Of a DNA stretch of 64,000 bases, positions 21,041-31,196 are shown piece after piece. Origin of the DNA: Nitrosomonas sp. (lineage in GTDB: Bacteria; Pseudomonadota; Gammaproteobacteria; Burkholderiales; Nitrosomonadaceae); the NCBI GenBank assembly GCA_024282035.1, contig JAMWZR010000009.1, positions 23,814 to 87,813 on the forward strand. The letters run 5' to 3'. The first letter of the stretch is position 1; the number at the start of each line of letters is the position of its first letter. The notes beneath the pieces are model-generated. The model searched no databases and was not told where the DNA came from. It worked only from the letters and a program-made list of their open reading frames with translations. The translations under genes and the position numbers were made by a program.

Positions 21041-22756
21041 ATGCCTAGACATTTTTTTATTGCCATATTGACTTTCTACTTGATGTCAACCGCAGCGGTT
21101 GTACAGGCATCACTGAAGTTGCCCGCAACTGTAAAAGTAGAATCAGCGGCGCTGACAGCCGAACCCATGTGTGATCCGAAGATTTCACTGGCATGGCGTG
21201 AGGCCCAGGAGATCGATGGGGTCAAGATTGATGCTTCTCCGGGATGCAGTCCGGACAATCCGGTCTGGATTGCCGCAGCGGTAAAGGGAACCAACAATAT
21301 CTCGATGGATACCCTGATGAAAACCGGTTTGTCGCCGGATGCCATCATCAAAACCGATGATATCGATGGCGATGGCGATCCGGATCGCATCATCATCAAA
21401 CTGGAAATCATGGAACTGAACGGACGTTCACCGGACTTCCCTGGTATCGTGCCGACCTTCGACATTGCTCCAGGGGTTCAACCGGGTGCTTGGGTATTTG
21501 CGCCCAAAACCAGCGGTATGTCTACCGAGAACTTTGAGAGTGTCAGAGCCAATCCTCTGCTGCGCCTGCCTTCACCCGTAATCCGGGTCGAACAGGGCGA
21601 TATCGTGCAGATCGTGCTCGAAAATACGCATTATTTTCCACACAGTATCCATCTGCATGGCGTGGATCATCCATTTTCACATGGTGAGCATGGCGGACAG
21701 GACGGCGTGCCACAGACCAGTGAGGTCGAGTTGATGCCCGGTGGTCGCAGGGTTTATCAATTCCAGGCGCGTCAACCCGGTACCATGTTCTATCACTGCC
21801 ACGTGCAGACGCATACCCATCTGGCGATGGGTCTGGCCGGGATGATCGTGATCGAAGAAAACAAACCGAATAACTGGGTGCAGACGTTGAATATTGGCGG
21901 TGGGCATGTACGCCACCGGTCCGTTGCTGTTCGCGAGCAATTCGATCAGGAATACGATTTACATTATCACGCGATGGACAAGGAATTGAGCGAGATCATC
22001 CAGAAATACAATGATCCGCGCCTGATTGCACGCGATATGAATCAGCGCTACGACATCACCGATGCGACCGAGGATTACTACACACTGAACGGTCTGTCAT
22101 TTCCCTACACGTTGCGAGAATCGCTGATCGTGGTTGATCCGGATCAGAAAATCAAACTACGCATGCTGAATAGCGGTGGGGAACTGATTGCAGTACACAC
22201 ACACGGCCATCATGCCACGATCACTCATTACGATGGCGTGGAACACAATCCTGCTGCCCAGATCATGCGCGATGTGTTTGACATGGCACCGGCACAGCGT
22301 CTGGATCTTAAACTGGAAACCATCGATGACGGCAAACATAGTTATGGTCCGGGGGACTGGCTGATTCATGATCACCGGGAAAAAGGCATCACGACCAATG
22401 GTATGGCTGAAGGCGGCAGCATGAGTTCAATCGTCTACAAGTCCTATCTGGGTGAATCCGGAATGCCCAAAGTCAGCCATTTCGGCATCGATCTGAGTCA
22501 ATACTTTACCAAGGAATATTTCGAGAGACGGGTACCCATTTGGCAAAACCTGGATGATTTTGCGAGCCTGGGATCGCCGGGAGGCGATGACGGGCTGAGT
22601 GCTGCCAATCAGGCCACTTTGCTGAACGCTTTGATTGGCTTGTTAATCGGACTTCTGGTTTATGGCGTTTTTGCCAAACGTGAATATATCAAGCAAACCT
22701 TTATGGCGATGGTTTCGCGCAGCAAGGACGCAAAAGGGGGTACGAATAATGGTTAA
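21041..22756 (+). CDS. Membrane-anchored periplasmic multicopper oxidase
   Basis: A 571-aa copper oxidase of cupredoxin-fold type. ATG 21041 has AAGGTG upstream and gives a signal peptide ending AVVQA. Copper-ligand clusters are HSIHLHG, YHCHVQTHTHLAMG, AVHTHGHHA and WLIHDH. An acidic DDIDGDGDPDR stretch near residue 110 resembles a calcium-binding loop. A C-terminal transmembrane helix (ALIGLLIGLLVYGVF) tethers it. The upstream in-frame ATG 20984 would spoil the signal peptide. It overlaps the next copper gene by 8 bases. Substrate unknown; metal oxidation or electron transfer are options. Confidence 0.85.
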   Translation: MPRHFFIAILTFYLMSTAAVVQASLKLPATVKVESAALTAEPMCDPKISLAWREAQEIDGVKIDASPGCSPDNPVWIAAAVKGTNNISMDTLMKTGLSPDAIIKTDDIDGDGDPDRIIIKLEIMELNGRSPDFPGIVPTFDIAPGVQPGAWVFAPKTSGMSTENFESVRANPLLRLPSPVIRVEQGDIVQIVLENTHYFPHSIHLHGVDHPFSHGEHGGQDGVPQTSEVELMPGGRRVYQFQARQPGTMFYHCHVQTHTHLAMGLAGMIVIEENKPNNWVQTLNIGGGHVRHRSVAVREQFDQEYDLHYHAMDKELSEIIQKYNDPRLIARDMNQRYDITDATEDYYTLNGLSFPYTLRESLIVVDPDQKIKLRMLNSGGELIAVHTHGHHATITHYDGVEHNPAAQIMRDVFDMAPAQRLDLKLETIDDGKHSYGPGDWLIHDHREKGITTNGMAEGGSMSSIVYKSYLGESGMPKVSHFGIDLSQYFTKEYFERRVPIWQNLDDFASLGSPGGDDGLSAANQATLLNALIGLLIGLLVYGVFAKREYIKQTFMAMVSRSKDAKGGTNNG

Positions 22757-23756
22757 GCAAACGACAGCACTCATGGTGGCCAGTATTTTCGCAATGAGCG
22801 TTCCCGCACTTGCCCAACAACCTGCCAAGCCCAATGAGCATGTGCATGATCATGGTGCTGACACCGCACCATCCAAATCCGCTAACGGTCAACCCAAGTC
22901 AGATGAGCACGATCATCATGATCACAGTGGCCATACGATGAGTCAGGATAAAGGGACTGCAGTTGACCACGAAGGCATGCACGCAGATGATCATAGCCAG
23001 CATGACATGGATCACGATCATGCGACCGATCATAGCGCGCACTCTGCCCAATCGACCGAACATGGCGATGGCCATCACCATCACCATATGGATAATGATC
23101 ACATCATGGATCACGAAGGCACCATGATCATGGGACAGAATCTGGACAAGCTACCAAGCAGCTGCAAGAGTATTTCGGAATCGGTCGAAATTACCGTCAA
23201 GGCTGGTAGAAAATATGCCAGAAATTTCCCTGGTACAGCATTTGCCTTTGATCAGCAGCAATGGAATGTCAAGCCTTGTTCGAAAGTGACCTTTCATTTT
23301 GTCAATGAAGATAACATTCGCCATCAGTTCATGATGCATGGCCTGCCTAAGTATCTGTACAAATATGGCATGTTCCATTTGGAAGTTACCGGTCCCAAAA
23401 CGGTATCGGGTACCATCATTGTTCCCGGTTCCGACGATACGTTCCTCGTTCACTGCGATATCTCACATCACATGGAGAAGGGCATGAAAGCGCAGCTGGT
23501 GGTGGGCAAGGGCGCCGAGAGTATTCCCAGTATCCCGGGATTGACGCCGTACAATCGTAATGACACCTATGAAGCCGAGAATCTACCCAAGGCTTCGGAC
23601 AAGGCGGCACAAAGTGCCATGGTTCGGCAGATCACGGCATTCACCAACAACAGTAATATGCAGAATTACGCCATGATTGGTTTGGGCGCGTTGCTGGGAT
23701 TGTTTGTGATTCCTTTATTTAGAAAAATTCTGCTACGCAAAAAATCAACAGAGTAA
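22749..23756 (+). CDS. Histidine-rich, membrane-anchored cupredoxin
   Basis: A 335-aa exported protein starting at ATG 22749, inside the oxidase 3' end. A signal peptide ends ALAQQ. Residues about 28-135 are a low-complexity His/Asp/Met-rich segment able to bind many copper ions. A blue-copper domain follows, with the type-1 ligands NIRHQF and VHCDISHHMEKGM (Cys, His, Met spaced as in plastocyanin-like proteins). A C-terminal helix (IGLGALLGLFVIPLF) anchors it with KILLRKK inside. The overlap makes it the likely partner of the oxidase, as copper donor or electron carrier (inference). Confidence 0.83.
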   Translation: MVKQTTALMVASIFAMSVPALAQQPAKPNEHVHDHGADTAPSKSANGQPKSDEHDHHDHSGHTMSQDKGTAVDHEGMHADDHSQHDMDHDHATDHSAHSAQSTEHGDGHHHHHMDNDHIMDHEGTMIMGQNLDKLPSSCKSISESVEITVKAGRKYARNFPGTAFAFDQQQWNVKPCSKVTFHFVNEDNIRHQFMMHGLPKYLYKYGMFHLEVTGPKTVSGTIIVPGSDDTFLVHCDISHHMEKGMKAQLVVGKGAESIPSIPGLTPYNRNDTYEAENLPKASDKAAQSAMVRQITAFTNNSNMQNYAMIGLGALLGLFVIPLFRKILLRKKSTE

Positions 23757-23783
23757 TACCCGAATCAAACTCATCACCTGATT

Positions 23784-23822
23784 GATCCAGCCAAACCTGT
23801 AGTGAACAGGGGAAGCTGGATC
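23784..23822 (+). terminator. Hairpin after the copper operon
   Basis: GATCCAGC (23784-23791) pairs with GCTGGATC (23815-23822), with an inner CCTGT-AGTGA-ACAGG stem. No T-run follows, so it may be a 3' stabilising structure or a weak terminator. Confidence 0.55.
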
Positions 23823-23942
23823 GATGCAACTTGGTTTATCCTTGTTTAAGTCGAATGAAACAGGATGCGCCTTCTTTGAAGCAATGGTGGCTGACTCAGC
23901 CTTGATGAATTCAAGAGCTTTTCACAGGGTGTATCACCGTAT

Positions 23943-24398
23943 TCAAGATGACCACGGAAATTTAAAGCCACGCTGATCTTCTTTGGAAGTTATTTTCTCT
24001 TCGATTGTAGTCGTGCTTGCAGATACATTTGTTGCCGGAGTTTCACTTTGCTGTTCCGGGGGCGCCTTGGATTCTGACTTGTTTGGATTCGGAAATAATT
24101 GACCCAATTGCACAAAGAGTTGATGGGCGGTTTCGAGGTTTAATGCCATGCGACAGGACATCGTTGCCTCGATGGTATCCGGCGTTTTTTCCCCCGTCTT
24201 TGCCATGCGATTTAACGTGGCAATCAATTGTGGATCCACGAAACCAAAGTCGACGATGATAATTTTTTGTGCATTTTGTACCGTAGTGAAATTGGCGTAA
24301 ATCGGTTGGCTGGTATGAGCGTTTTGCTGCATCCTGACATTGATTTGCATGGGTTGTTGACGCGAGTTCTGGGGTTTATTTTGGATTTGATTATCCAT
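23943..24398 (-). CDS. DUF3467-like protein
   Basis: A 151-aa soluble protein with a Gln/Asn-rich N-terminus. Its core (YANFTTVQNAQKIIIVDFGFVDP, then CRMALNLETAHQLFVQLGQLF) resembles DUF3467, whose members have an unknown role. The start at 24398 has AGGATAG about eight bases upstream. The C-terminal third is Ser/Thr/Glu-rich and looks disordered. It is alone on its strand between the copper operon and a LuxR-type regulator. The family assignment is by memory of the pattern, so moderately sure. Confidence 0.7.
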   Translation of the reverse strand: MDNQIQNKPQNSRQQPMQINVRMQQNAHTSQPIYANFTTVQNAQKIIIVDFGFVDPQLIATLNRMAKTGEKTPDTIEATMSCRMALNLETAHQLFVQLGQLFPNPNKSESKAPPEQQSETPATNVSASTTTIEEKITSKEDQRGFKFPWSS

Positions 24399-24651
24399 CT
24401 TTTCTATCCTTTATATCCTGTTCAGTTTGATTTCATCCAAGTAGTCAACTAGAAGTTGCTGATTCTAAATAATCATTGGTCTGCTGCAAATAGGAAATAA
24501 AAAAACTTTCTAGTGGAAAATCAGTGAAGGATGATCACTGCATCATAGCATGGAAAAGTTGGAATGGAGTCTATGCGCAAATCCTGACGGAGGTGCGTTA
24601 GGGTGTGTTACTGGAATTGGTGTGGGCGAATTGTCTGATAGCGGAATGAGA

Positions 24652-25329
24652 CTACTGTTTCAGTTTGTGCTTGTGGACATAAGTCCATAATTCGAGCTTA
24701 TTGTTGACGTTCAACTTTTCGTAGATCGAAGTCAGGTGGTTGCGCAAGGTACTCTCACTGATACTGAGTTTGTTGGCGATGACTTTTGCGGGTGTTCCGG
24801 CATGATCGATCATGGTGAAGAAGATTTTCTTTTCTTTGGGTGTCAGCTTCTCGATTCTGTTTTCACCTTGCACGCTGCTTTTTTCTGAGTCGTATTGTGA
24901 CAACTTGCCGATCAGTTTTTTGATGTAGTCCTGATTCAACCATAATTGACCTTCATGCACTTTTTTGATGGCCTTGAGTATGGTGTCCAGATTGGCCTCG
25001 CGCTCGAGTATGCCTTTTGCTCCAGCAAGGATTGCCGTGTCGTACAATTCCGAATCCTGCCATTTCATGATCAGAACCTTGGCAGGAGTGAGCACAATCA
25101 GTTGCAGGATGGTTTGCACATCTTTTTCGATTTCCGGGTTCATGTCGAGAAGAATGACATCCGGAGCCAGATTATCAAGATGAGGGATGACACTGGAGCA
25201 ATCTGTATGACTGCCGACAAATTGCATTGCAGGGCTTTGGCTACTGATCAGCATTTCCAGGCCATAATGCACGATGCTGGGATGCCCGATAAGCAATACG
25301 CGTATTGGATTTTTGGCAGTGTCACTCAT
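24652..25329 (-). CDS. NarL/LuxR-family response regulator
   Basis: A 225-aa regulator from ATG 25329 (MSDTAKNPIRVLLIG). The open frame continues to 25389 without support. The receiver-like domain keeps VILLDMN with a probable phosphoacceptor Asp but lacks the classical acidic pair near the N-terminus (IGHPS instead of DDHP), so it may be phosphorylation-independent. The C-terminal HTH is LTPKEKKIFFTMIDHAGTPAKVIANKL, typical LuxR. No cognate kinase is adjacent (orphan). Confidence 0.88.
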   Translation of the reverse strand: MSDTAKNPIRVLLIGHPSIVHYGLEMLISSQSPAMQFVGSHTDCSSVIPHLDNLAPDVILLDMNPEIEKDVQTILQLIVLTPAKVLIMKWQDSELYDTAILAGAKGILEREANLDTILKAIKKVHEGQLWLNQDYIKKLIGKLSQYDSEKSSVQGENRIEKLTPKEKKIFFTMIDHAGTPAKVIANKLSISESTLRNHLTSIYEKLNVNNKLELWTYVHKHKLKQ

Positions 25330-25558
25330 AATCAGTTTAAGAGTATTTCGTAAACAGAATGTTACGATACTTCTGGCAGCAGAAAACAAGTAAACAAGGC
25401 AGCTTTTCGTATCTTATTTACTTCCTGTGATTCAATCTGACCAAGCGTCGATTCGGATACGACAGGAATTGCCATGGCGATTCTGGGTATTTTGATCAAA
25501 ACGCGAATCTGGAATTCGTTAACGCTACCGATTTTGGAAAGACATTGGGAAACCCGCA

Positions 25559-25861
25559 TCAAAGATGGGATTGCCGTGTTCTTGCACGTAGTCTTCTGGC
25601 ATCTTTGGGATCAATGATGAGTGGTCGGTATATTTCGACCCGGTCATGCGACTGCACTAAGGTGGTGGGGGCAGCCGGTTTGCCAAAGATGCCAAATTTG
25701 CCTTGTTTAGGATCGATTTGGGAGAACTGTTCGATGATTCCGGATAACTCAATGGCTTGCATCAGATTGCTGCCCTGAGGGACATCCAGCTTTTTCAGAA
25801 CCTGCAAGTCCGGCAGTGCATACACGACTTCAATGGGTATGCACTTAGTCGTGTTTGCCAT
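25559..25861 (-). CDS. RnfH-family ubiquitin-like protein (RatB)
   Basis: A 100-aa protein of the RnfH/RatB family with a beta-grasp fold, from ATG 25861 (MANTTKCIPIEVVYALP). The start overlaps ratA by 17 bases. EVVYALP, GSNLMQAIELSGI and VGIFGK-like (here FGIFGK) with DRVEIYRPL are family signatures. It is encoded after ratA and divergent from smpB, the usual proteobacterial order. The precise cellular role is unresolved in the family. Confidence 0.88.
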   Translation of the reverse strand: MANTTKCIPIEVVYALPDLQVLKKLDVPQGSNLMQAIELSGIIEQFSQIDPKQGKFGIFGKPAAPTTLVQSHDRVEIYRPLIIDPKDARRLRARTRQSHL

Positions 25862-26285
25862 ATATTTTCTCGGCCCGCTCAATGAAGGATTCGACAAAGC
25901 TGTTAGCGATCATGTGAAACACCGGTCCAACGAGTTTCTCGAGAATTTTGTGTGAAAAGGTATAGTGCAAGCGGAATTTTATCTTGCAGGCACTTTCGGA
26001 TAAAGGTGTGAATTGCCAGTATCCGTCCAGATGCTCGAATGGCCCATCCAGTAGACTCATCTCGATCAATTCCGGAGGAAATCGCTTATTTTTGGTGGTG
26101 AAACTATGCTTGATATGGTGATAGTCGATTTTGACGGTCGCATGCGTGGTGATTTCATCTTGCGGAGCGACTGCAGTGCCGCCACACCACGGAAGGAAAT
26201 CGGGATATTCCGCAACGTTATCAACCAAAGCAAACATTTGGTCTGCCGAGTATTCAACTAAAACTGATTTTTCGATTTCTGCCAT
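25845..26285 (-). CDS. ratA: RatA-type START-domain protein
   Basis: A 146-aa START/polyketide-cyclase fold protein. E. coli RatA was described as blocking 70S formation, and the family is related to COQ10-type ubiquinone-binding proteins. ADQMFALVDNVAEYPDFLPWC and the C-terminal helix ANSFVESFIERAEKIYG are characteristic. The start at 26285 lacks an obvious ribosome site. The ratA-ratB operon sits head-to-head with smpB. Confidence 0.9.
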   Translation of the reverse strand: MAEIEKSVLVEYSADQMFALVDNVAEYPDFLPWCGGTAVAPQDEITTHATVKIDYHHIKHSFTTKNKRFPPELIEMSLLDGPFEHLDGYWQFTPLSESACKIKFRLHYTFSHKILEKLVGPVFHMIANSFVESFIERAEKIYGKHD

Positions 26286-26377
26286 AAAATTAATTCACGT
26301 CACATCCGCGAGGTCGCTTTGAAAAAACTGATAAAATACACCCAATTTTGAGCGCCTTTTACCTAATCCATGCCGCT

Positions 26378-26821
26378 ATGAGTATAGTACAAAATAAAAA
26401 AGCCTTTCACGATTATTTTATCGAGGAAAAGTACGAAGCGGGTATGGTTCTGGAAGGCTGGGAAGTCAAGGCCATCCGGGAAGGAAAGGTTCAGTTGAAA
26501 GAGGCCTATGTTATCATCCGCAACGGAGAATTGTATCTGATCGGCAGTCATATCAGTCCACTCAAAACGGCTTCGACGCATATCCTTCCTGATCCCACCA
26601 GAACACGCAAGCTGTTGCTGCACAGCGAAGAAATTCGCCGCCTCATAGGTAAGGTGGAACGTGCTGGTTATACACTAGTGCCTTTGGATATGCATTACAA
26701 AAGTGGCCGAGTCAAACTCGAAGTTGGGCTGGCTAAGGGGAAGAAACAGCATGACAAGCGTGAATCGGAGAAACAAAAGGAATGGGAGCGGACCAAGCAA
26801 CGCTTGATGCGCTCGCGATAA
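26378..26821 (+). CDS. smpB: SsrA-binding protein SmpB
   Basis: Binds tmRNA and brings it to stalled ribosomes for trans-translation. ATG 26378 ([10 protein letters not shown]) gives the normal N-terminus and 147 aa; upstream in-frame codons to 26348 are not conserved in style. [30 protein letters not shown] and the basic C-terminal tail [21 protein letters not shown] type are diagnostic. Its RNA partner ssrA is at the right edge of this window, about 37 kb away. Confidence 0.97.
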   Translation: MSIVQNKKAFHDYFIEEKYEAGMVLEGWEVKAIREGKVQLKEAYVIIRNGELYLIGSHISPLKTASTHILPDPTRTRKLLLHSEEIRRLIGKVERAGYTLVPLDMHYKSGRVKLEVGLAKGKKQHDKRESEKQKEWERTKQRLMRSR

Positions 26822-26876
26822 GTGCTAGTCAAGGAAACAGGATTTTTTCTAAAATTTATCTATAGTGTCGAGGATT

Positions 26877-27887
26877 ATGCAGAAACCCATAGCGATTTGG
26901 TTGTTGATCTGTTGTGCCCTGGTGTTTGCCATGGTGGTGGTTGGTGGTGTGACAAGACTGACGGATTCCGGATTATCCATTGTTGAATGGCAGCCGATAG
27001 TTGGCACCATGCCGCCGATTACCCAGGCTGACTGGGATGTGTTGTTGGAGAAATACCGCGCCACACCGCAATACCAGCAAGTGAACAAGGGTATGAGTGT
27101 CGATGAGTTCAAAAGTATCTTCTGGTGGGAATATTTTCACCGTGTGTTGGGGCGACTCATTGGGTTGGTGTTTTTTGTGCCATTCGTGTATTTCCTCATC
27201 AAGAAACAGATTAACCGCTCTTTGGGGATCAAGCTAACCGGCATTTTCATTCTGGGTGGGTTGCAGGGGTTCATGGGGTGGTACATGGTGATGAGTGGTC
27301 TGGTCAATGATCCACATGTCAGCCAGTATCGTTTGACAGCCCACTTGGGACTGGCCTTTGTCATTTTTGCAACCATGCTGTGGGTGGCATTGGGTGTCTT
27401 GTTTCCGGTCAGTGCCGAAGCAGGGAATGACAAGTTGGTGCGACTGCGCCGGTTTGCTTATGGTTTGTCGAGCCTCATTTTTATTATGGTATTGTCGGGG
27501 GGATTTGTCGCTGGTATTCGCGCAGGCCTGACCTATAACACTTTTCCGTTGATGAATGGATATTTGATTCCACCCGATCTTTTCGTGTTGGAGCCCTGGT
27601 ATCGCAATTTTTTCGACAACATGACAACGGTGCAATTCGATCATCGTCTGATCGCTTGGACATTGGCATTCCTGGTGCCACTGTTCTGGTATCAGTCTCG
27701 TCAGGTGAATTTGTCGGCGACTACACGTCTGGCATGTAATCTATTTTTGTTGATGCTGGCTATTCAGATCAGTCTTGGAATTGCAACCCTGCTGCATGTG
27801 GTGCCCATTCCATTGGCTGCCTCGCATCAGGGTGGTGCGGTATTACTGTTTGCTGCGTCGCTGTGGGTAAGTCACCGGTTGCGTTAA
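26877..27887 (+). CDS. ctaA: Haem A synthase (CtaA/COX15 type 2)
   Basis: Oxidises haem O to haem A for cytochrome c oxidase. It has eight hydrophobic segments and the conserved [21 protein letters not shown] near the N-terminus, [21 protein letters not shown] and SHQGGAVL with the haem-ligand histidines. I use ATG 26877 (MQKPIAIW) over the in-frame GTG at 26865; GAGG lies close upstream. No cox structural genes are nearby. Confidence 0.94.
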   Translation: MQKPIAIWLLICCALVFAMVVVGGVTRLTDSGLSIVEWQPIVGTMPPITQADWDVLLEKYRATPQYQQVNKGMSVDEFKSIFWWEYFHRVLGRLIGLVFFVPFVYFLIKKQINRSLGIKLTGIFILGGLQGFMGWYMVMSGLVNDPHVSQYRLTAHLGLAFVIFATMLWVALGVLFPVSAEAGNDKLVRLRRFAYGLSSLIFIMVLSGGFVAGIRAGLTYNTFPLMNGYLIPPDLFVLEPWYRNFFDNMTTVQFDHRLIAWTLAFLVPLFWYQSRQVNLSATTRLACNLFLLMLAIQISLGIATLLHVVPIPLAASHQGGAVLLFAASLWVSHRLR

Positions 27888-27925
27888 AGTGCAGCCGGTC
27901 GTAAGGCATGCAGCAGAGGCCAGTA

Positions 27926-29326
27926 TCAAGAGCTGACTGGCTGATTGAGTTTAAGCCGCTCCATGCGGTAGCGAAGGGATCGAACCGTAATACCGAGTGA
28001 TTTGGCCGCTATGGTACGGTTATAGTGACTCTGATCTAAAGCCTTGACGATCGAATCTTTTTCGAGCTTGTCGAGAAAATCCTGCAAGGGCAGCGTGTCG
28101 TCCAGTTCCGGAGAAATGGTGACGTGAAAAGCGGGGGACAGGTCAGGGAGCTGTATTTCATTGCGACCAATTTGTGGCTCAGTCGATAGCGCCAGTGTTC
28201 TCTCCAGAATGTTTTCCAGTTCCCGAACATTGCCGGGGTAGTCATAGTCCATCAATCGGTCCATCGCTTCTTTTTTGAGACTGCATGGAGACCTGTTGGC
28301 TTCCTGGCACAATTTAGTCATGATTTTTTCTGCCAGAAGTGGAATGTCCGTACGCATGTCACGCAATGGTGGCATATTCAATTCGATTACGTTGAGGCGG
28401 TAATACAAATCCTGGCGAAATTGCCCGCTTTCAATGCAATGCAGCAGTTTCTTGTGTGTGGCACTGATAATGCGAACATCCACGGGAATTTCTTGGGTAT
28501 CACCAATTCTTCGAACCTGCTTTTCCTGTATGGCCCTGAGTAGCTTGACCTGCATCGACAGCGGCAAATCGGCTACTTCGTCCAGAAACAGTGTGCCGCC
28601 ATTGGCCGCCAGGAAGAATCCGTTATGATCCTTGTCGGCGCCGGTAAAGGCTCCTTTTTTATATCCAAAGAATTCGCTCTCCATCAGATTTTCCGGAATT
28701 GCGCCACAGTTAACGGCAATGAAGACCTGTTGATGGCGTGCGCTTCTCTCATGAATCATTCTGGCAGCCAATTCCTTGCCGGTACCCGATTCACCATGAA
28801 TATGCACTGCTGCCTGACTGCGCGACAGTTTGTCGATAGTGGTGCGCAACTGGCGCATGGGCTGGGATTCTCCCAACAGCAATCGTTGCTGGCCACTGGC
28901 TTGACTACTGGCCTCGGGTTGCAAAGGCGGAAGATTTAACGCGGATTTCACCAGATCGCGTAGTTGCTTGAGTGAGACGGGCTTGGACAGATAGTCAAAA
29001 GCACCCGCTTTCAGAGCGGCAACGGCATTATCAGTGGTTCCGTAGGCAGTAATGACAGCGACCGGCATGTCACCGCAATGCTGGGCAATATACTTGACCA
29101 GATCGAGCCCTTTACCGTCCGGTAAACGCATGTCGGTCAGGCAGAGCTGAAATTTTTGAGATTTCAACAGCATTTGCGCGCCGGATACGGATTGTGCACT
29201 CGCTACATTCATTCCCATGCGTGCCAGAGTGATTTCCAGTAATTCAATGATATCCGGCTCGTCGTCGACGATCAGAATATTGGGGATCGAAGCTGGGCTC
29301 GATGCCCGTGATTTGCTCAATGGCAT
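27926..29326 (-). CDS. pilR: NtrC-family sigma-54 response regulator, PilR-like
   Basis: A 466-aa activator: receiver domain ([11 protein letters not shown] phosphoacceptor), AAA+ sigma-54 interaction domain with GESGTGKE P-loop and GAFTGA loop, and a Fis-type C-terminal HTH ([23 protein letters not shown]). With the PilS-like kinase overlapping by 10 bases it matches the PilSR pair that controls type IV pilin transcription. No pilin gene is in the window, so the target is inferred from homology. Confidence 0.9.
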   Translation of the reverse strand: MPLSKSRASSPASIPNILIVDDEPDIIELLEITLARMGMNVASAQSVSGAQMLLKSQKFQLCLTDMRLPDGKGLDLVKYIAQHCGDMPVAVITAYGTTDNAVAALKAGAFDYLSKPVSLKQLRDLVKSALNLPPLQPEASSQASGQQRLLLGESQPMRQLRTTIDKLSRSQAAVHIHGESGTGKELAARMIHERSARHQQVFIAVNCGAIPENLMESEFFGYKKGAFTGADKDHNGFFLAANGGTLFLDEVADLPLSMQVKLLRAIQEKQVRRIGDTQEIPVDVRIISATHKKLLHCIESGQFRQDLYYRLNVIELNMPPLRDMRTDIPLLAEKIMTKLCQEANRSPCSLKKEAMDRLMDYDYPGNVRELENILERTLALSTEPQIGRNEIQLPDLSPAFHVTISPELDDTLPLQDFLDKLEKDSIVKALDQSHYNRTIAAKSLGITVRSLRYRMERLKLNQPVSS

Positions 29327-30960
29327 ACGTTACCACCACGCGCTGTGATTCTGAAATACCCGCCGCTCGGGCTTTCGATGCATTCAAGGGAAGCGAGATT
29401 GGTTTCGCACATTTCACGGGCGATATATAACCCCAGGCCGGTGCCATTTGTGGCAGTGGTATAAAAGGGTTCAAAAATCTGCTTCAGATGTTGGGGATCG
29501 ACACCCGAACCATCGTCGATGAGATTCAGCTGGATTGTGCTGCCGGAGACTGAAGCTAGTTCGATGCGAATGCTGCCGGGTTGCTTGCAGCAGTGCCGCC
29601 ATGCATTGCGGCAAAGGTTCCACAGTACTTGATTCAGATGATCGCGGTTGAAATGGATGAATGCTTGTGTGCTCACAGTAATGTTGAACCTGTTTGAATC
29701 GATACTTTCGATCAGACAGAAATCTTCCAAAAAGGTTTGAATGAAATCGTGCAGGTTGATTTCGCTTTGTTTTGTGACGTGATGCCGGTTCAATTGCAGG
29801 ATGTCCTGTACGATCCGGCTCAGACGTTGTGTGTTGTCTTGAATGATGTTTACTAGGCGATTTGTGGTCGGATCTTGCACCATTTCTTCTTCAAGTAACT
29901 CGGCAGCATGATGAATGGCTGACAACGGATTGCGTATCTCATGTGCAATGTTGGCTGTCAGTCTGCCCAGTGCCATTAATTTAATTTGCTGGAACTGCTC
30001 CTGCAAGCGCTCCATATCTTCCAGAAAGATGACTACACCGCTGCGCAAATCAGACTGGATCGGTAAAAAACGGGTACGGACCAAGGTATTGCTGTGTTCG
30101 AGGCGAAGCAGATCGGAATTGCTGGAATTGCCTTCTTGCCAGTGGTTGATGCGGTGGGCTATTTCAGGTGCACATTCTGAAAGTTTGAGAGAATCGCCGG
30201 AAACTGACGTCGAATTCAGCTTCAATAATTTATCGGCATAACTGTTACGCTGCCGGATGATGCCCTGTGCATCGACCACAAGAACACCTTCTTGCAGGTC
30301 CTGAATGACCAGTTGATTGATCTGCGCCATTTGAGCCAGGTTGGTGTCACGCTCTTTAATGAGTTGCTCATTGGTTCGAGTGCATTTGGCCAGGTAATGA
30401 GCAAGCCAGGATACGGCGAAATAGGCAATACACAACAACCCCACTTGGGAGTATTGAGGAATGTGGGGTGTAAGGGTTGCGGCGGTGTACATTTCCTGCA
30501 GAAACAATCCCAGAGTGGCCAGGCAGGCAAACAGGAGCGACATTCTGCCTCTGCCGATCATTCCTGCGCCGGCCAGAGTGATCAGCAATAAGGCGCCAAG
30601 ACCGCTCTGCAAGCCACTGCTGGCAAATATCATGATCGAGAAAAAAACGATGTCGCTGAGAACCTGGATGAATAATTGCCAATTGAATCCCGGGAAACGC
30701 AGGTTGATCAGTAACATGGAAGCACTACCCAAAATCAGGTAACCCAGCGTCGCATGAATGAACAGAGATGCTTCGATTGAACCGAGTTGAGTCACTTCCA
30801 ACTTCCATGCCACGGTCAATAAAAAGAAGCCTGTGCAGACTCGGTACAAATTAAAGTAGAACAGTGCCCGCCAGGACGACTGCATATCGGATTCCCGGCT
30901 GATTTTGGGGGCGATTGGCCAAGATAAGGCTTGCAAGCTTTGCGTGCTGTGGATGGTCAC
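29317..30960 (-). CDS. pilS: PilS-like membrane sensor histidine kinase
   Basis: A 547-aa kinase with about six N-terminal transmembrane helices (residues about 28-185), a short coiled linker, a PAS domain (about 205-310), the phosphoacceptor motif NIAHEIRNPLSAIHH and an ATPase domain with GTGLGLYIA. The frame opens with GTG at 30960; ATG at 30885 (MQSSWRALF) is the alternative start. It is downstream of a short PP0621-type gene and upstream of pilR, the usual order. Confidence 0.9.
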   Translation of the reverse strand: MTIHSTQSLQALSWPIAPKISRESDMQSSWRALFYFNLYRVCTGFFLLTVAWKLEVTQLGSIEASLFIHATLGYLILGSASMLLINLRFPGFNWQLFIQVLSDIVFFSIMIFASSGLQSGLGALLLITLAGAGMIGRGRMSLLFACLATLGLFLQEMYTAATLTPHIPQYSQVGLLCIAYFAVSWLAHYLAKCTRTNEQLIKERDTNLAQMAQINQLVIQDLQEGVLVVDAQGIIRQRNSYADKLLKLNSTSVSGDSLKLSECAPEIAHRINHWQEGNSSNSDLLRLEHSNTLVRTRFLPIQSDLRSGVVIFLEDMERLQEQFQQIKLMALGRLTANIAHEIRNPLSAIHHAAELLEEEMVQDPTTNRLVNIIQDNTQRLSRIVQDILQLNRHHVTKQSEINLHDFIQTFLEDFCLIESIDSNRFNITVSTQAFIHFNRDHLNQVLWNLCRNAWRHCCKQPGSIRIELASVSGSTIQLNLIDDGSGVDPQHLKQIFEPFYTTATNGTGLGLYIAREMCETNLASLECIESPSGGYFRITARGGNVCH

Positions 30961-30974
30961 GATGTATGACTCTG

Positions 30975-31196
30975 CTAGTATTTCGAGTTGATGTAGCGAT
31001 TGCGGTGTTCGTTGCAGCAGAAATATTTGCTATCCGGACTGCAGATGGCCTCGCTTCTTGGTAAATGGATGCTGCAATGGATGCAGCTCACCATGTCTTC
31101 CACGGGTTTGACAGGTATGCTTTTCTTGGGTTGACTTTTCTTGATTAACCAGTAAATGAGTGCCGCGATGGTAATAAAAAAAATGAACTTTCCCAT
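30975..31196 (-). CDS. PP0621-family small membrane protein
   Basis: A 73-aa protein from ATG 31196 (MGKFIFFITIAAL); an in-frame GTG at 31214 would add six residues. One N-terminal transmembrane helix, a basic KKSQPKKS linker and a C-terminal Cys/His zinc-ribbon-like part (CIHC ... CSPDSKYFCCNEH). Proteins of this kind are regularly found just before pilS in betaproteobacteria. Function unknown. Confidence 0.8.
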   Translation of the reverse strand: MGKFIFFITIAALIYWLIKKSQPKKSIPVKPVEDMVSCIHCSIHLPRSEAICSPDSKYFCCNEHRNRYINSKY

